A stretch of DNA of 46,272 nt from Acidobacteriaceae bacterium (GCA_003133425.1 PKXI01000122.1:44680-90951); one strand, 5' to 3'; counted from the first letter of the stretch, positions 7,872 through 16,707 are shown. A program made the numbers and translations. Notes: generated by a model not told the origin, from the letters alone.

Positions 7872-7983
7872 TGGGGAATGTGAGAAGGTGGATCGAGGTT
7901 GGTGAATTCAGAGGTCTCAAACGCGGGACCTCGGGCACCCGGCGCTCAATCATAACGCCACTCGCTCGTGCGAATTGTAAAAC

Positions 7984-9297
7984 TTACGCCTTCTTCCCCT
8001 TTCGGGATCTCTTCAGCTCTGCCCAATCCTTCTCCGTCTGGTCGGCGTAGAGCGACCCGAATTTTGCCAGCGCTTCAGCAAAGCCGCCGCCGGAGCCCAG
8101 GTAGCCGGCAATCACCAGCGGGTCGCCCGAACGCGCATGACCGCGGGCCAGCAACTCGCCGCAAACTGCCGCGTAGGCCGCCAGGCCGGTGCCGGCAAGG
8201 TCCGCGAACTCGATGGACCCCTTGTGATCATTAAGCTGGCGCACCAGGTATTGGCGGCTGCCGATGTGCGTCCAGCCCAGGAACGGATCGGACTGCATCT
8301 GCATGGCTCGCTGCCCATCGGCAACGCGCTGGCCGTTGTGGCGCACCGGGTGCGCATCGGGCAGATACGGCGTGTAAGCCGATGCCGGCTCCTCTTTGAC
8401 CTGCAGAAACAGCGGGTCACCCGGCCCGTTGCCCTCAAAGTAGATGCAATAGTCGCGCAGCCCAACTGAGCCCGTGCCCACCACTTTGAAGGCCACGTCC
8501 ACTGGGCGGTAAAACGACAGCAGGTGTTGCCGCTGCGGCTCCAGCATTTCGCGGTAAGGACCCAGAGAGGCCAGCACGCTCGCGGCCTGGGAACCGGTGA
8601 CGCGGGTGAGGATGGGCTTCGATTCCTTGAAGCGGCGTTGTGCTCCGGGTTTCGAGGACACAGGTTCGGTCAGCTGCTGCAGCGTGTGCTGCGGTGTGGC
8701 CTGCTCGGCCTTTATCAGGGCCGCATGCACTGGTTGGACTCCGTTCAGCCGGTGCACCTGAAATCGACCCACATCGACGCCGGGCATTTTGGCGAATGCG
8801 CGCATGCGGACACAGTATTGATTGATGCACTGGACGACAGCTTGTTGCGATGACGAGGCTTTGTGACCCGACTCGCGCCCCGCCAGCACCAGCGAGGCAG
8901 CCATGCGCTTCAAATCCCATTCGAAGGGGCCGCGGATGGTTTCGTCGAAGTCGTTGATGTCAAAGACCAGCCGGCCATCGGGGGCTGCATAGGCGCCCAG
9001 GTTGCGCACATGCGCATCGCCGCAGATTTGCGAGACGATGCCGGTTGAGGGCAGCACGGCAAGATCCGCGGCCATCACTGGAACAGCGCCGCGAAAGTAG
9101 CCGAAGGGCGATTGCGCCATCAACTCGTACTTCAGCTTTACGAGTGCAGGCAGACGGCCGTGCATCGACCGCGCAAGAAGCACAGGCGCCGGCGAACTCC
9201 GCGCCTTCGGGTTCAGTTCGTTGTGTTTCTGGCGCCCAACCTGCTTGCGCCGCGCCTGACCCAAAGCACGACGTTCTTCCGGAGTTGTACCTTGCAT
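7984..9297 (-). CDS. DUF2252 family protein
   Basis: The protein has 437 aa from the preferred start MQGTTPEERRALGQA (complement of 9295-9297); a longer in-frame reading to 9444 adds 49 atypical residues. The DUF2252 signature is visible: YFRGA, ICGDAHVRNLGAY, LVFDINDFDETIRGPFEWDLKR and, later, VGTGSVGLRDYCI and FLQVKEE. The GDAH.RN and D.NDFDE motifs resemble the catalytic loop and metal-binding Asp of aminoglycoside-phosphotransferase/HipA-like kinase folds, so a kinase-like activity is possible but unproven. It is divergent from the peptidase at 9432, with 134 bp between them that must hold both promoters. Confidence 0.85.
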   Translation of the reverse strand: MQGTTPEERRALGQARRKQVGRQKHNELNPKARSSPAPVLLARSMHGRLPALVKLKYELMAQSPFGYFRGAVPVMAADLAVLPSTGIVSQICGDAHVRNLGAYAAPDGRLVFDINDFDETIRGPFEWDLKRMAASLVLAGRESGHKASSSQQAVVQCINQYCVRMRAFAKMPGVDVGRFQVHRLNGVQPVHAALIKAEQATPQHTLQQLTEPVSSKPGAQRRFKESKPILTRVTGSQAASVLASLGPYREMLEPQRQHLLSFYRPVDVAFKVVGTGSVGLRDYCIYFEGNGPGDPLFLQVKEEPASAYTPYLPDAHPVRHNGQRVADGQRAMQMQSDPFLGWTHIGSRQYLVRQLNDHKGSIEFADLAGTGLAAYAAVCGELLARGHARSGDPLVIAGYLGSGGGFAEALAKFGSLYADQTEKDWAELKRSRKGKKA

Positions 9298-9431
9298 AGC
9301 CGGAACATACTCTGTCCGAGTGCGGCGTGCAATATGGCAGAGCATCTGATTTACACTTTTTCTGGAAGCCCCGCTGTTCTCAATCGCGACCTGAAAAACC
9401 ATGCCCGGCTCAGCTTCTTGAGGAGTTCCCC

Positions 9432-11645
9432 GTGTTCCTTGCACCCGTACGCTCGCTCTCCCCTTTGGTTGTTATCGCGCTCGCGACCCTTCCGCTAGCT
9501 GCCCAGGCCCCTCAAAAGCCTCTCACCGTGGAGGCTATTTATGCGCATGGATCCCTGATCGGGCACCCGCCCGGAAATCTGACCTGGTCACCGGACGGAA
9601 GCCACCTGACCTATCTCGATGGAGGGCAGCTGATCGACCTGGACCCAGGCACGGGCAAGCCCCATGTGCTGGTGAGCCACGCCAAAATGACCATGCTGAT
9701 TGCGGGCAACGAATCGGAGCAGGACCGCGACCATCGCGAACGCTACAAGATGGCCAGCTATATTTGGGCGCCGGACTCGGCGCATCTCATGTTCGACTCC
9801 AACGGCCGTTTGTGGGTTTACGATCTGCACAACGGCACAGGGTTGGACGTTGGTTTTACGGGTGCCGATTCCGGCGACGACCCCCAGTTCTCTCCCGACG
9901 GCAAATCGATCTCGTTCGTACGAGGCAACAGCCTCACCGTCATACGGCTGCGCGAGGCCGGCACGCCCATCAGCGTTGTTGCCCCTTCAACCAACGCGGC
10001 TGTGTTCAACGGCAAGGTGGATTGGGTCTATGAAGAGGAGTTGGAGACGCGCACCAATTACTACTGGTCGCCGGACTCGACTCGCCTGGCCTATCTACAG
10101 ATGAATGAGGACGACGTGCCGCAATACCCGATTGAGGATTGGCTTTCCAACCACGCAAAGGTAGATTTCGAGTTCTATCCGCAGCCCGGCGACTTCAACC
10201 CCGAGGTGCGCGTGGGCGTTGTGAGCGCGGCAGGCGGCAAGACGGTGTGGATCAAGCTTCCCATTCAGGCCAACCAGGATTACATTCCGCGCTTCGGCTG
10301 GGCCGACCACCGCACCTTATGGATCGAGACTCTCACCCGCGATCACAAGCATCGCGACATCTATCTTGCCGATCCTGATTCTGGCCAGTCGCATCTGGCT
10401 TTGCAGTTGAGCGACGACAAGTTTATCGACGACAACTACAGCGTCTGGGTTGCCAACGGCCAGATCGTGCTCTCCAACTGGAACGACGGCCACAATCATC
10501 TCTATCTCTACGCATTCGATAAGGACCATCCCGGCTCCGCTACGGCCAAGCAGGAGCGGCAACTGACCAGCGGTGATTTCGAGGTGGGCGAGGTGTACAA
10601 CGTTGATTTCCAAGCCAGGCACATTGAATACGCCTCGAATGAGGGTAATCCGTTGGAGCAGCAGCTATGGCGCGTAGATTTCGATGGCCAGCGCAAGCAG
10701 TTGAGCGCCAGCGCCGGTTGGCACATCGGGAACGTTGCTCCTGCAGGCGGCGGGTATGTCGATAGCCAGTCGTCGCGTCTCGAACCGACTGCCTTGCGCC
10801 TCTGCCAAGCCGCGGGCAAGTGCAATGTCTTCTGGCAAACTCGCGCGGTGGAGTCCTACCATCTGCGCGCGCCGGAACAGCTTGAGGTGAAGGCTCACGA
10901 CGGCACCATGCTCTATGCAACGCTGCTGCTGCCCGATGGCGCCACGAATCCGGCCAGCGTGCCGCTCATCGTGAATCCATACGGAGGGCCCGGCACGCAG
11001 ACCGTTGCCAACCGCTGGGGTGATGCACTGCTCTTTGACGAGCTGCTGGCTCAGCATGGCTTTGCCGTGCTCCACGCCGACAATCGCGGCATGGGCATGC
11101 GGGGGCGCGCCTTTGCTCAGGCCGCTTATCACAACTTCGGGCCCGTCCAGTTGGAAGATCAGTTGACCGTTGTGGATTCGGCTCTCGAGAAGTATCCCCA
11201 ACTGGACGCCAAGCGCCTCGGCTGGTGGGGATGGAGCTGGGGTGGCACCTTCACGCTCTATGCCATGACCCACTCCGACCGTATTCGCGCCGGGGTTGCG
11301 GTGGCTCCGGTCACCGACTGGCACAACTACGACTCGATCTATACCGAGCGCTATATGAGCGGGCCCGCGGATTTTGCAGAGGGTTACAAGGACTTTTCCG
11401 TGGTGAATTCAGCTGCCAATCTTAAGGGCCGGCTGCTGCTGGTGCATGGAACCGGCGACGACAACGTACACATCAAGAACACCGTCGAGTTTGTGCAGAA
11501 GTTGATCGAAGCCGGTATTCCTTACGACCTGCAGATTTACCCGCGCAAGACTCACTCCATCGCCGGGCCGGATGCGCACACGCACTTGTACAACCGAATT
11601 CTGGCGCAGTTTGAGATGTACCTGAAGCCTTCGGCAGGGCAGTGA
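9432..11645 (+). CDS. Secreted dipeptidyl-peptidase IV-type serine peptidase (S9B)
   Basis: The protein has 737 aa: an N-terminal signal peptide (MFLAPVRSLS...LPLAAQA), a beta-propeller domain with repeated WSPDG/FSPDGK motifs, and a C-terminal alpha/beta-hydrolase domain. The catalytic triad is visible as Ser602 in GWSWGG, Asp676 in GTGDDNVH and His708 in RKTHS. The propeller carries DWVYEEE (residues 197-203), the Glu pair of DPP-IV that anchors the substrate N-terminus. It should release X-Pro-type dipeptides in the periplasm. The GTG at 9432 is chosen over the ATG at 9327 because it yields a clean signal peptide and has GAGGAG 6 nt upstream. Confidence 0.92.
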   Translation: MFLAPVRSLSPLVVIALATLPLAAQAPQKPLTVEAIYAHGSLIGHPPGNLTWSPDGSHLTYLDGGQLIDLDPGTGKPHVLVSHAKMTMLIAGNESEQDRDHRERYKMASYIWAPDSAHLMFDSNGRLWVYDLHNGTGLDVGFTGADSGDDPQFSPDGKSISFVRGNSLTVIRLREAGTPISVVAPSTNAAVFNGKVDWVYEEELETRTNYYWSPDSTRLAYLQMNEDDVPQYPIEDWLSNHAKVDFEFYPQPGDFNPEVRVGVVSAAGGKTVWIKLPIQANQDYIPRFGWADHRTLWIETLTRDHKHRDIYLADPDSGQSHLALQLSDDKFIDDNYSVWVANGQIVLSNWNDGHNHLYLYAFDKDHPGSATAKQERQLTSGDFEVGEVYNVDFQARHIEYASNEGNPLEQQLWRVDFDGQRKQLSASAGWHIGNVAPAGGGYVDSQSSRLEPTALRLCQAAGKCNVFWQTRAVESYHLRAPEQLEVKAHDGTMLYATLLLPDGATNPASVPLIVNPYGGPGTQTVANRWGDALLFDELLAQHGFAVLHADNRGMGMRGRAFAQAAYHNFGPVQLEDQLTVVDSALEKYPQLDAKRLGWWGWSWGGTFTLYAMTHSDRIRAGVAVAPVTDWHNYDSIYTERYMSGPADFAEGYKDFSVVNSAANLKGRLLLVHGTGDDNVHIKNTVEFVQKLIEAGIPYDLQIYPRKTHSIAGPDAHTHLYNRILAQFEMYLKPSAGQ

Positions 11646-11775
11646 CCTGAAGTCGGGATTAATCAGTGATTTGGGTAAGCTGGCCGCCGCAGCTCTTTGG
11701 GCAAACGAAAGCCGGGTAGCCCCTCGTTCTGCTCCGATCACAAATGCCGGAGCGCTGAAAGGCCCCCCCGTCCCG

Positions 11776-11928
11776 TTACAACTCGTGGCGGTGGAAGAGC
11801 TCGTCCTTCTCACGGCTGGGGCAGTTGGAACACTCCAGGCAGCAGATGAGAAGCACGGCAACGCCCACCGTGACCAGGACGGCTAGGACGCTCGAGTTGA
11901 TCTCAAACCAGTGCACGAGACTATTCAT
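11776..11928 (-). CDS. Small single-helix membrane protein, 50 aa
   Basis: On the complement an ATG at 11926-11928 opens a 51-codon frame ending TAA at 11776-11778. The product starts MNSLVHWFEINSS, has one hydrophobic helix (about residues 14-30, VLAVLVTVGVAVLLICC) and ends in a short charged tail with cysteines (ECSNCPSREKDEL). The arrangement of a short outside segment, one helix and a basic/Cys cytoplasmic tail is that of a real small membrane protein. No family is recognised and the ribosome-binding site is weak. It points away from the polymerase gene at 12102. Confidence 0.45.
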   Translation of the reverse strand: MNSLVHWFEINSSVLAVLVTVGVAVLLICCLECSNCPSREKDELFHRHEL

Positions 11929-11947
11929 ACTGATTACCCATCTTGGT

Positions 11948-11971
11948 TCAATACCCAGAAACTGGTATTGA
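11948..11971. promoter_or_regulatory. Dyad upstream of Y-family polymerase
   Basis: A perfect 8-bp inverted repeat, tcaatacc then ggtattga with an 8-nt spacer, lies about 130 bp before the polymerase start and just outside the divergent small ORF. An outer gttcaa/ttgaac pair (11946-11951, 11973-11978) overlaps it. This could be an operator for one or both genes; no known LexA consensus is matched exactly. Confidence 0.4.
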
Positions 11972-12101
11972 TTTGAACATCGCAGCGGACATAACGCGAG
12001 ACAAATTTAGACGTTTTTCCGCGGCTTCTGGTTTGTTATCTCTAATTCTTACGAGTTTCTATTTGAATTCAAGAGAACAAAAGGCGAAAATAGACTTCAG
12101 G

Positions 12102-13481
12102 ATGGCAGACAATCCCATTCCGGAACAGGCCCTTGAAACGGAAGAGTGGCCGGAGGAACTCCAAAAGCTGGGGCGAGAGGCTGCGCCCGCCCCGCCGGAG
12201 CCCGACGTCGGCCCGTGTGTGAACTGGCTTTTTGTCGATTTGAATTCTTATTTTGCTTCGGTGGAACAGGAGGTTCGGCCTGAGCTTCGCGGGCGGCCCG
12301 TCGGCGTGGTGCCCATGATGGCCGATACCACTTGTTGCATTGCCGCCAGCTATGAGGCCAAGGCGCACGGCGTAAGAACCGGGACCATCGTGGCCGACGC
12401 CAAGCGGATGTGCCCGGATATTGTCCTGGTGGAGGGACGGCACGAAATTTACACCGAATACCATCACCGCATTGTTGAAGCGGTGGAGAGCTGTTTGCCG
12501 GTGACGGCGGTTCTCTCGATCGATGAGATGGCCTGCAGGCTCATGGGCCGCGAACGCCCGCTTCTTGCCGCGATGGAACTGGGCCGCAAGGTGAAGGCGC
12601 GCATTCTGGAGCGAGTTGGACCTATGTTGCGCAGTTCGGTGGGGCTGGCCACCAATCGCTATCTCGCCAAGGTGGCCAGCGACATGGAAAAGCCCAATGG
12701 GCTAGTGGCACTGCCTCTGGACATTTTGCCCGAGGCGCTCAGCCAGCTCACGCTGCGCGACCTGCCCGGTATTGGCGCGAAGACTGAGAAGCGGCTAAAC
12801 GAGAAGGGCATTACCACCATGAAGCAGCTGATGGCTCTCAACTGCGAGCAGGCCGGCGAGTTGTGGGGCTCGGTGTGGGGCGAGCGGCTCTGGCACTGGC
12901 TGCAGGGCGAGGACTTCGACATGGCGGAGACCGAGCACCTGAAGTCCATCAGCCACTCGCACGTGCTGGCGCCAGACATGCGCACCGCGGAAAAGGCATA
13001 CGCCGTAGCTCACAAGCTGTTGCACAAGGCTGCCATGCGGCTGCGCGCCGGCGGTCTGTGGGCCAGCAGCATCGGCCTGGCAGTGGGCTTTGCGGTGCCG
13101 CGCGGAGAGAAGGCGCCGGTGAGCCGCTTCGGCGTACCCACGCGCGGATGGCATGACGAGATCAAGCTGAGCGAGTGCCGCGACAATCCAACGCTCATCG
13201 CCGCACTCCGCCGTCTCTGGGAATCCCGCCCGTCCGGCCAGGACTACGACCAGCCCTACTTCATCGGCGTGCAATTGAATGGCCTGGTTCCCGACCGGCT
13301 GCACTCGCTGAATCTCTTCGACAAGTTGGATGGCGAGCAAAGCCGGACACGGCTGCTCGAAACCATGGATGAGCTGAACAACAAGTACGGCCTCAGCACG
13401 CTGGCTCCCGCCACCATGCTCACCGCGTTCAAAGCCGCGCCCACGCGGATTGCGTTCCACTCCATTCCCGATCTGTTCTGA
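12102..13481 (+). CDS. Y-family DNA polymerase (DinB/Pol IV-like)
   Basis: This is a translesion polymerase, 459 aa from ATG 12102 (MADNPIPEQALETEEW); an upstream in-frame start at 11943 gives an unconvincing N-terminus. The metal-binding residues are visible as Asp46 in FVDLNSYFASVE and Asp141/Glu142 in LSIDEM. It also has the finger motif ASYEAKAHGVRTG, a helix-hairpin-helix LRDLPGIGAKTEKRL and a little-finger domain. HSLNLF (401-406) resembles the QLxLF beta-clamp-binding motif, though it is not at the extreme C-terminus. It differs from standard DinB in having VDLNSY instead of VDMDAF and SIDEM instead of SIDEAYLD, so it belongs to a side subfamily. It is not accompanied by imuA or dnaE2, and stands alone. 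Confidence 0.88.
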   Translation: MADNPIPEQALETEEWPEELQKLGREAAPAPPEPDVGPCVNWLFVDLNSYFASVEQEVRPELRGRPVGVVPMMADTTCCIAASYEAKAHGVRTGTIVADAKRMCPDIVLVEGRHEIYTEYHHRIVEAVESCLPVTAVLSIDEMACRLMGRERPLLAAMELGRKVKARILERVGPMLRSSVGLATNRYLAKVASDMEKPNGLVALPLDILPEALSQLTLRDLPGIGAKTEKRLNEKGITTMKQLMALNCEQAGELWGSVWGERLWHWLQGEDFDMAETEHLKSISHSHVLAPDMRTAEKAYAVAHKLLHKAAMRLRAGGLWASSIGLAVGFAVPRGEKAPVSRFGVPTRGWHDEIKLSECRDNPTLIAALRRLWESRPSGQDYDQPYFIGVQLNGLVPDRLHSLNLFDKLDGEQSRTRLLETMDELNNKYGLSTLAPATMLTAFKAAPTRIAFHSIPDLF

Positions 13482-13522
13482 GCCCAAAACTCCTGGTCAA
13501 TCCGTCGCTGACCTCTCTGCGG

Positions 13523-13548
13523 GCGAACTTTTTTCTCCAGATTTCGTA
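13523..13548 (+). promoter_or_regulatory. Candidate ECF-type promoter of the sigma factor operon
   Basis: gcgaactt at 13523-13530 resembles an ECF -35 (GGAACTT) and cgta at 13545-13548 a -10, with a 14-nt spacer. It lies 57 bp before the ECF sigma gene, as expected for autoregulation. Assigned by consensus only. Confidence 0.4.
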
Positions 13549-13604
13549 ACTCACTGCATCCCAAGTTCCGCATTCCTGCGGATAAGAGAGCAGCAGCGAG
13601 AGAT

Positions 13605-14141
13605 ATGGCCCACGACTGGCAGCCGGACTTTGAACAACTCGTGGACGAGCACCAGTCGATGGTGTTTTCGCTCGCCGCTCGGATGACCGGCGACCGCGGG
13701 TTGGCCGAGGAGATTGCGCAGGATGTTTTTATGGAGCTGGACCGGCATCTGGGCAAGATCGAATCGCCGCTGCACGCAATTTACTGGCTGCGGCGAGTCG
13801 CGATGAGCCGGTCTGCGGATGCGCTGAGGCGGCGCAAAGTGCGCGGCATGGATTTGTGGGTTGAGTTCGAAGACGGCCATGGTGCGCAGGCGGAGCAGAG
13901 ATCCTCTCCGTTGGGCTCCCGCCTGGAAGGCCTGTTGACGACGCTTCCGGAAGCGCAGCGCGCGGCGCTGGTTCTGCGCTATCAGGAAGACCTGACGCCG
14001 GAGGAGATTGCGGCTGCGCTGGACGCTCCGCTGGCCACGGTGAAGAGCAACCTGCAGCGGGGATTGAAGCTGCTGCGGGCCAAGGCCACAAGTCATTTGA
14101 AGGAATACTTGAGAGTCAAGGAGCAGGTGCGTGGATTTTGA
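13605..14141 (+). CDS. ECF-family RNA polymerase sigma factor
   Basis: The protein has 178 aa with sigma region 2 (about residues 8-80: FEQLVDEHQSMVFSLAARMTG, AEEIAQDVFMEL, YWLRRVAMSRSADALRR) and region 4 (about 105-165: LTTLPEAQRAALVLRYQEDLTPEEIA, LATVKSNLQRGLKLLR). It lacks regions 1 and 3, as usual for ECF factors. Its last 11 nt overlap the following membrane gene, which starts with GTG at 14131, implying translational coupling with a likely anti-sigma factor. It is the first gene of a four-gene unit; the signal it responds to is unknown but the partners are all envelope proteins. Confidence 0.93.
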   Translation: MAHDWQPDFEQLVDEHQSMVFSLAARMTGDRGLAEEIAQDVFMELDRHLGKIESPLHAIYWLRRVAMSRSADALRRRKVRGMDLWVEFEDGHGAQAEQRSSPLGSRLEGLLTTLPEAQRAALVLRYQEDLTPEEIAAALDAPLATVKSNLQRGLKLLRAKATSHLKEYLRVKEQVRGF

Positions 14142-14466
14142 ACAGATGGACGACTTTGAGCGCGAACTGAAGCAGGCACTCGAGCGGCGGCCGGCGCCGC
14201 CCAGCCTGAAGCGCAAATTGATGGAACAACGAAATCGGCAGCGTACGGAACGTCTGCGAATTCGCACCGTGATGTGGCAGAGGCTGGCAGCTTGCCTGGT
14301 GCTGGTGAGCTTGCTGGGCGGGGGGTTCGCCTGGCGCAACCGGGAAGAACAGCGCAAGGGAGAAGAGGCGCGCCAGCAGGTGCTGACCGCGCTGCGCATT
14401 ACCAATCGCGCGCTCAATCAGATGAAGGCGCAACTCGCGGAACACGACCGCAATACACAGGAGTAA
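14131..14466 (+). CDS. Putative single-pass membrane anti-sigma factor
   Basis: This 111-aa protein starts at GTG 14131 inside the sigma gene, with AAGGAG 7 nt upstream. A charged N-terminal cytoplasmic segment (residues 1-47, containing DDFERELKQALERRPAPPSL) is followed by one transmembrane helix (about 50-66, LAACLVLVSLLGGGFAW) and a C-terminal segment with coiled-coil character. Topology and position behind the ECF gene are those of an anti-sigma factor. No zinc-binding HxxxCxxC motif is present, so it is not a ZAS-type anti-sigma; the role is inferred from context. Confidence 0.7.
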   Translation: MDFEQMDDFERELKQALERRPAPPSLKRKLMEQRNRQRTERLRIRTVMWQRLAACLVLVSLLGGGFAWRNREEQRKGEEARQQVLTALRITNRALNQMKAQLAEHDRNTQE

Positions 14467-14478
14467 GGAGAAAGCCCG

Positions 14479-15117
14479 ATGAAAAAATACTTCATAGCTT
14501 TTGTCTTGGGAGTTGCCGCATGGGCCGCACCATTGTTTGCGCAGACACCATCGTTGCCGTTGCCGCCGGCGGTGGAGAAGGACCTGGCAGCTCGCGCTTC
14601 CGACGTGACGGAGGTGACGTTGAACAAGAACATGCTGGGCTTCGCGGCCAAGTTCATGAACGGCAGGGATAAGGACGAAGCCGCGACGCAGCAGCTGATT
14701 CAGGGGCTGGACGGCATTTATGTTCGCTCCTACGAGTTCGACAAAGAGGGCCAGTACTCGATGGACGAAATCGACAAGCTGCGCCAGTACTTTGAGACCA
14801 GTGAGTGGTCGCCGATTGTGCGCACGCGCGAACACGGCGAGATCACGGATGTGATGGTGAAGCTGGTGAATGGAGAGTCTCACGGAATGTTCATTCTGTC
14901 GGCGGAGCGCAAGGAGTTGACGATCGTACTGATTCTTGGGCCGATCCGCATGGAGCAGTTGAGCGAGTTGGGGGGGATCGGCGGCCTGGGTAGCGCATTG
15001 GGGTCGATGGGAGGTGTGCAGCGCGGACCGCACGGCAGGGATAAGGACAAAGAAAAAGACAAGAACAAGGACAACAACCACGATCAGAACAAGGACAAGA
15101 AGGACGGTGGTCAATGA
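14479..15117 (+). CDS. Secreted DUF4252-type protein with Lys/Asp tail
   Basis: The protein has 212 aa with a signal peptide (MKKYFIAFVLGVAAWAAPLFA, cleavage near 21-22). The body (about 30-170) has features I associate with DUF4252: GLDGIYVRSYEFDKEGQY, DEIDKLRQYF, W.PIVRTREHGE, VMVKLVNGESHGMFILSAERKELTIV. The last ~27 residues (RDKDKEKDKNKD...) are a simple Lys/Asp/Asn repeat, probably disordered. DUF4252 genes are often found next to ECF sigma/anti-sigma pairs, but their biochemical role is unknown. It is 12 nt after the anti-sigma gene and overlaps the next gene by 4 nt (ATGA). Confidence 0.75.
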   Translation: MKKYFIAFVLGVAAWAAPLFAQTPSLPLPPAVEKDLAARASDVTEVTLNKNMLGFAAKFMNGRDKDEAATQQLIQGLDGIYVRSYEFDKEGQYSMDEIDKLRQYFETSEWSPIVRTREHGEITDVMVKLVNGESHGMFILSAERKELTIVLILGPIRMEQLSELGGIGGLGSALGSMGGVQRGPHGRDKDKEKDKNKDNNHDQNKDKKDGGQ

Positions 15118-15626
15118 AGCGTCTATGGTTAATCCCAGTTGTATGTGTTGTCCTGGTGATTCCTGCGACAGTAGTTCTGGCCAGCAGCGGCGAAGGCGCC
15201 TTTGACGGCGTCGTTAGCTCAATCGAGAGCAAGTATCACGTGCGCGCCACCCGCATCCCGTTTATGGGACTGGTGAGCCTCATCTCGCACAAGGCCACGC
15301 ATGGCGGCGTAAGCGGAATGCACGTTGCGGAGATCGAAAATTTCCAGGCGCCGGTGGACGGCGAGGAACTGAACCGGATGGTCGAACAAAAGCTCGGCGC
15401 AGGATGGGAGCGCATGATTCGCGAGACCAGCCGGAATGGCAAGGAGCAGACGCTGATCTTTGTTCATCCCGAGGGCAATCTCACGGGCATGTTCATTGTG
15501 GACAAGGACGGCAATGAGATGGACGTGGTGCAGATCTCGGTCGATCCCGATCACCTGAGCCAAAGCATCGGCCAGTACGAGCACCCACACCATGACGGCG
15601 AAAAGGACGAGGACGCTTCGCAGTAA
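15114..15626 (+). CDS. Secreted protein, probable second DUF4252-like member
   Basis: The protein has 170 aa with an N-terminal signal or anchor (MKRLWLIPVVCVVLVIPATVVLA). The mature part has VSGMHVAEIENFQAP, EELNRMVEQKLG, WERMIRETSRNGKEQTLIFVHPEGNLTGMFIVDKDGNEMDVVQISV. The GMFIVDKDGNEMDVVQI segment aligns by eye with GMFILSAERKELTIVLI of the preceding protein, so the two look like diverged paralogues. Its start overlaps the preceding stop (ATGA), and it is the last gene of the ECF operon. The His/Asp/Glu-rich tail is low complexity. Function is unknown. Confidence 0.65.
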   Translation: MKRLWLIPVVCVVLVIPATVVLASSGEGAFDGVVSSIESKYHVRATRIPFMGLVSLISHKATHGGVSGMHVAEIENFQAPVDGEELNRMVEQKLGAGWERMIRETSRNGKEQTLIFVHPEGNLTGMFIVDKDGNEMDVVQISVDPDHLSQSIGQYEHPHHDGEKDEDASQ

Positions 15627-15720
15627 GAACGTTGCCTTGGCCCAGGCGCGATGCAATTTATTCAGGGAATCAAAGTGTATCTATGCGGAGTGGGAGTTGG
15701 CTGCCTACACTTAATGCTGT

Positions 15721-16668
15721 ATGGCCAGCCGTTCCAAAACTCAGAAGTCGGATTATCGCGGCCGGCTTGCACCGTCGCCAACCGGCTATCTGCATGTGGG
15801 GCACGCGCGTACATTCTGGACAGCCTGGCTGAGAGCGCGCGAGGCCGGCGGCACGCTGGTTATGCGCATGGAAGATCTGGACCCGGAGCGCAGCAAATCC
15901 GAATATGCCGAGGCCGCGCTTGAAGACCTGCACTGGCTGGGGATTCGCTGGCAGGAGGGCCCTGACAAAGGCGGCCCTTTCGAACCCTACGTTCAGAGCA
16001 AGCGAATGCCAATCTATCTCGGTGCCTGGCGCAGGCTGCTGCGGCGCGGCTTTATCTACCCATGCCGCTGTTCGCGCAAGGATCTTGAAGACGCGCTCGG
16101 TGCGCCGCACGAAAGCTCATCGCCGGGAGCGCCCGGGCAGCAAAGCCAGGACGATCTGGAACCACTGGACGACGAACCGATCTATCCCGGCACATGCAGA
16201 CGAAATCAATGGCGCGCTCCGCAACTCCCTGGCCCCACGGTGAGCGACATCGAAATGCCCGACGGCATCAACTGGCGATTTCACTTGCGTGACGGCGAAG
16301 TGGTGGAGTTCGACGACCTGAATCTCGGTCCGCAACGCTTTGTGGCCGGCGAGGATTTTGGCGACTTTGTGGTGTGGCGGAAAGATGGCATGCCCAGCTA
16401 CCAGCTTGCCTGCGTGGTCGATGATGCATCCATGCGCATTACAGAAGTGGTGCGCGGAGCCGATCTGCTCAAGTCCACGGCGCGGCAGATTCTGCTGTAC
16501 CGCGCGCTGGGCCATGACATACCCGCATGGTTCCACTGCCGGCTGGTAGTGGACCACAACGGGCGCCGACTCGCCAAGCGCCACGATTCTCTGAGCCTGC
16601 GAGCTATGCGCCAGCGCGGATTGACGCCGATGAATATTCTTGCTGCGGATCTACCGGTGGAGGCGTGA
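15721..16668 (+). CDS. gluQ: Glutamyl-Q tRNA(Asp) synthetase
   Basis: GluQ attaches glutamate to queuosine at position 34 of tRNA-Asp. The 315-aa protein contains the class I HIGH-type motif APSPTGYLHVGHART, MRMEDLDPERS, a zinc site formed by YPCRCSRKDL and YPGTCRRNQW, and GEDFGDFVVWRKDGMPSYQLACVVDD. The KMSKS-like loop is degenerate (RRLAKRHDSLSL). It lacks the anticodon-binding domain of full GluRS, which with the zinc Cys pattern distinguishes GluQ. The ATG at 15721 has only a weak ribosome-binding site. The gene ends against a hairpin shared with the convergent lyase gene. Confidence 0.92.
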   Translation: MASRSKTQKSDYRGRLAPSPTGYLHVGHARTFWTAWLRAREAGGTLVMRMEDLDPERSKSEYAEAALEDLHWLGIRWQEGPDKGGPFEPYVQSKRMPIYLGAWRRLLRRGFIYPCRCSRKDLEDALGAPHESSSPGAPGQQSQDDLEPLDDEPIYPGTCRRNQWRAPQLPGPTVSDIEMPDGINWRFHLRDGEVVEFDDLNLGPQRFVAGEDFGDFVVWRKDGMPSYQLACVVDDASMRITEVVRGADLLKSTARQILLYRALGHDIPAWFHCRLVVDHNGRRLAKRHDSLSLRAMRQRGLTPMNILAADLPVEA

Positions 16669-16672
16669 AAGA

Positions 16673-16707
16673 CAGCTTCCAGCTGCTAGAGGCTAGAAGC
16701 TGCTTTT
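16673..16707 (+). terminator. Terminator-like hairpin of gluQ, also a heptad array
   Basis: cagcttc (16673-16679) pairs with gaagctg (16696-16702), with an inner tag/cta, followed by ctttt. The same sequence reads as 7-bp units agcttcc, agctgct, agaggct, agaagct (16674-16701), so the terminator appears built from a heptad array. It abuts the stop codon of the convergent lyase gene. Confidence 0.6.

Noticed and set aside
12102..13481. ImuB assignment for the Y-family polymerase
   Set aside because: ImuB lacks the catalytic acidic residues; here Asp46, Asp141 and Glu142 are present, and no imuA or dnaE2 adjoins.
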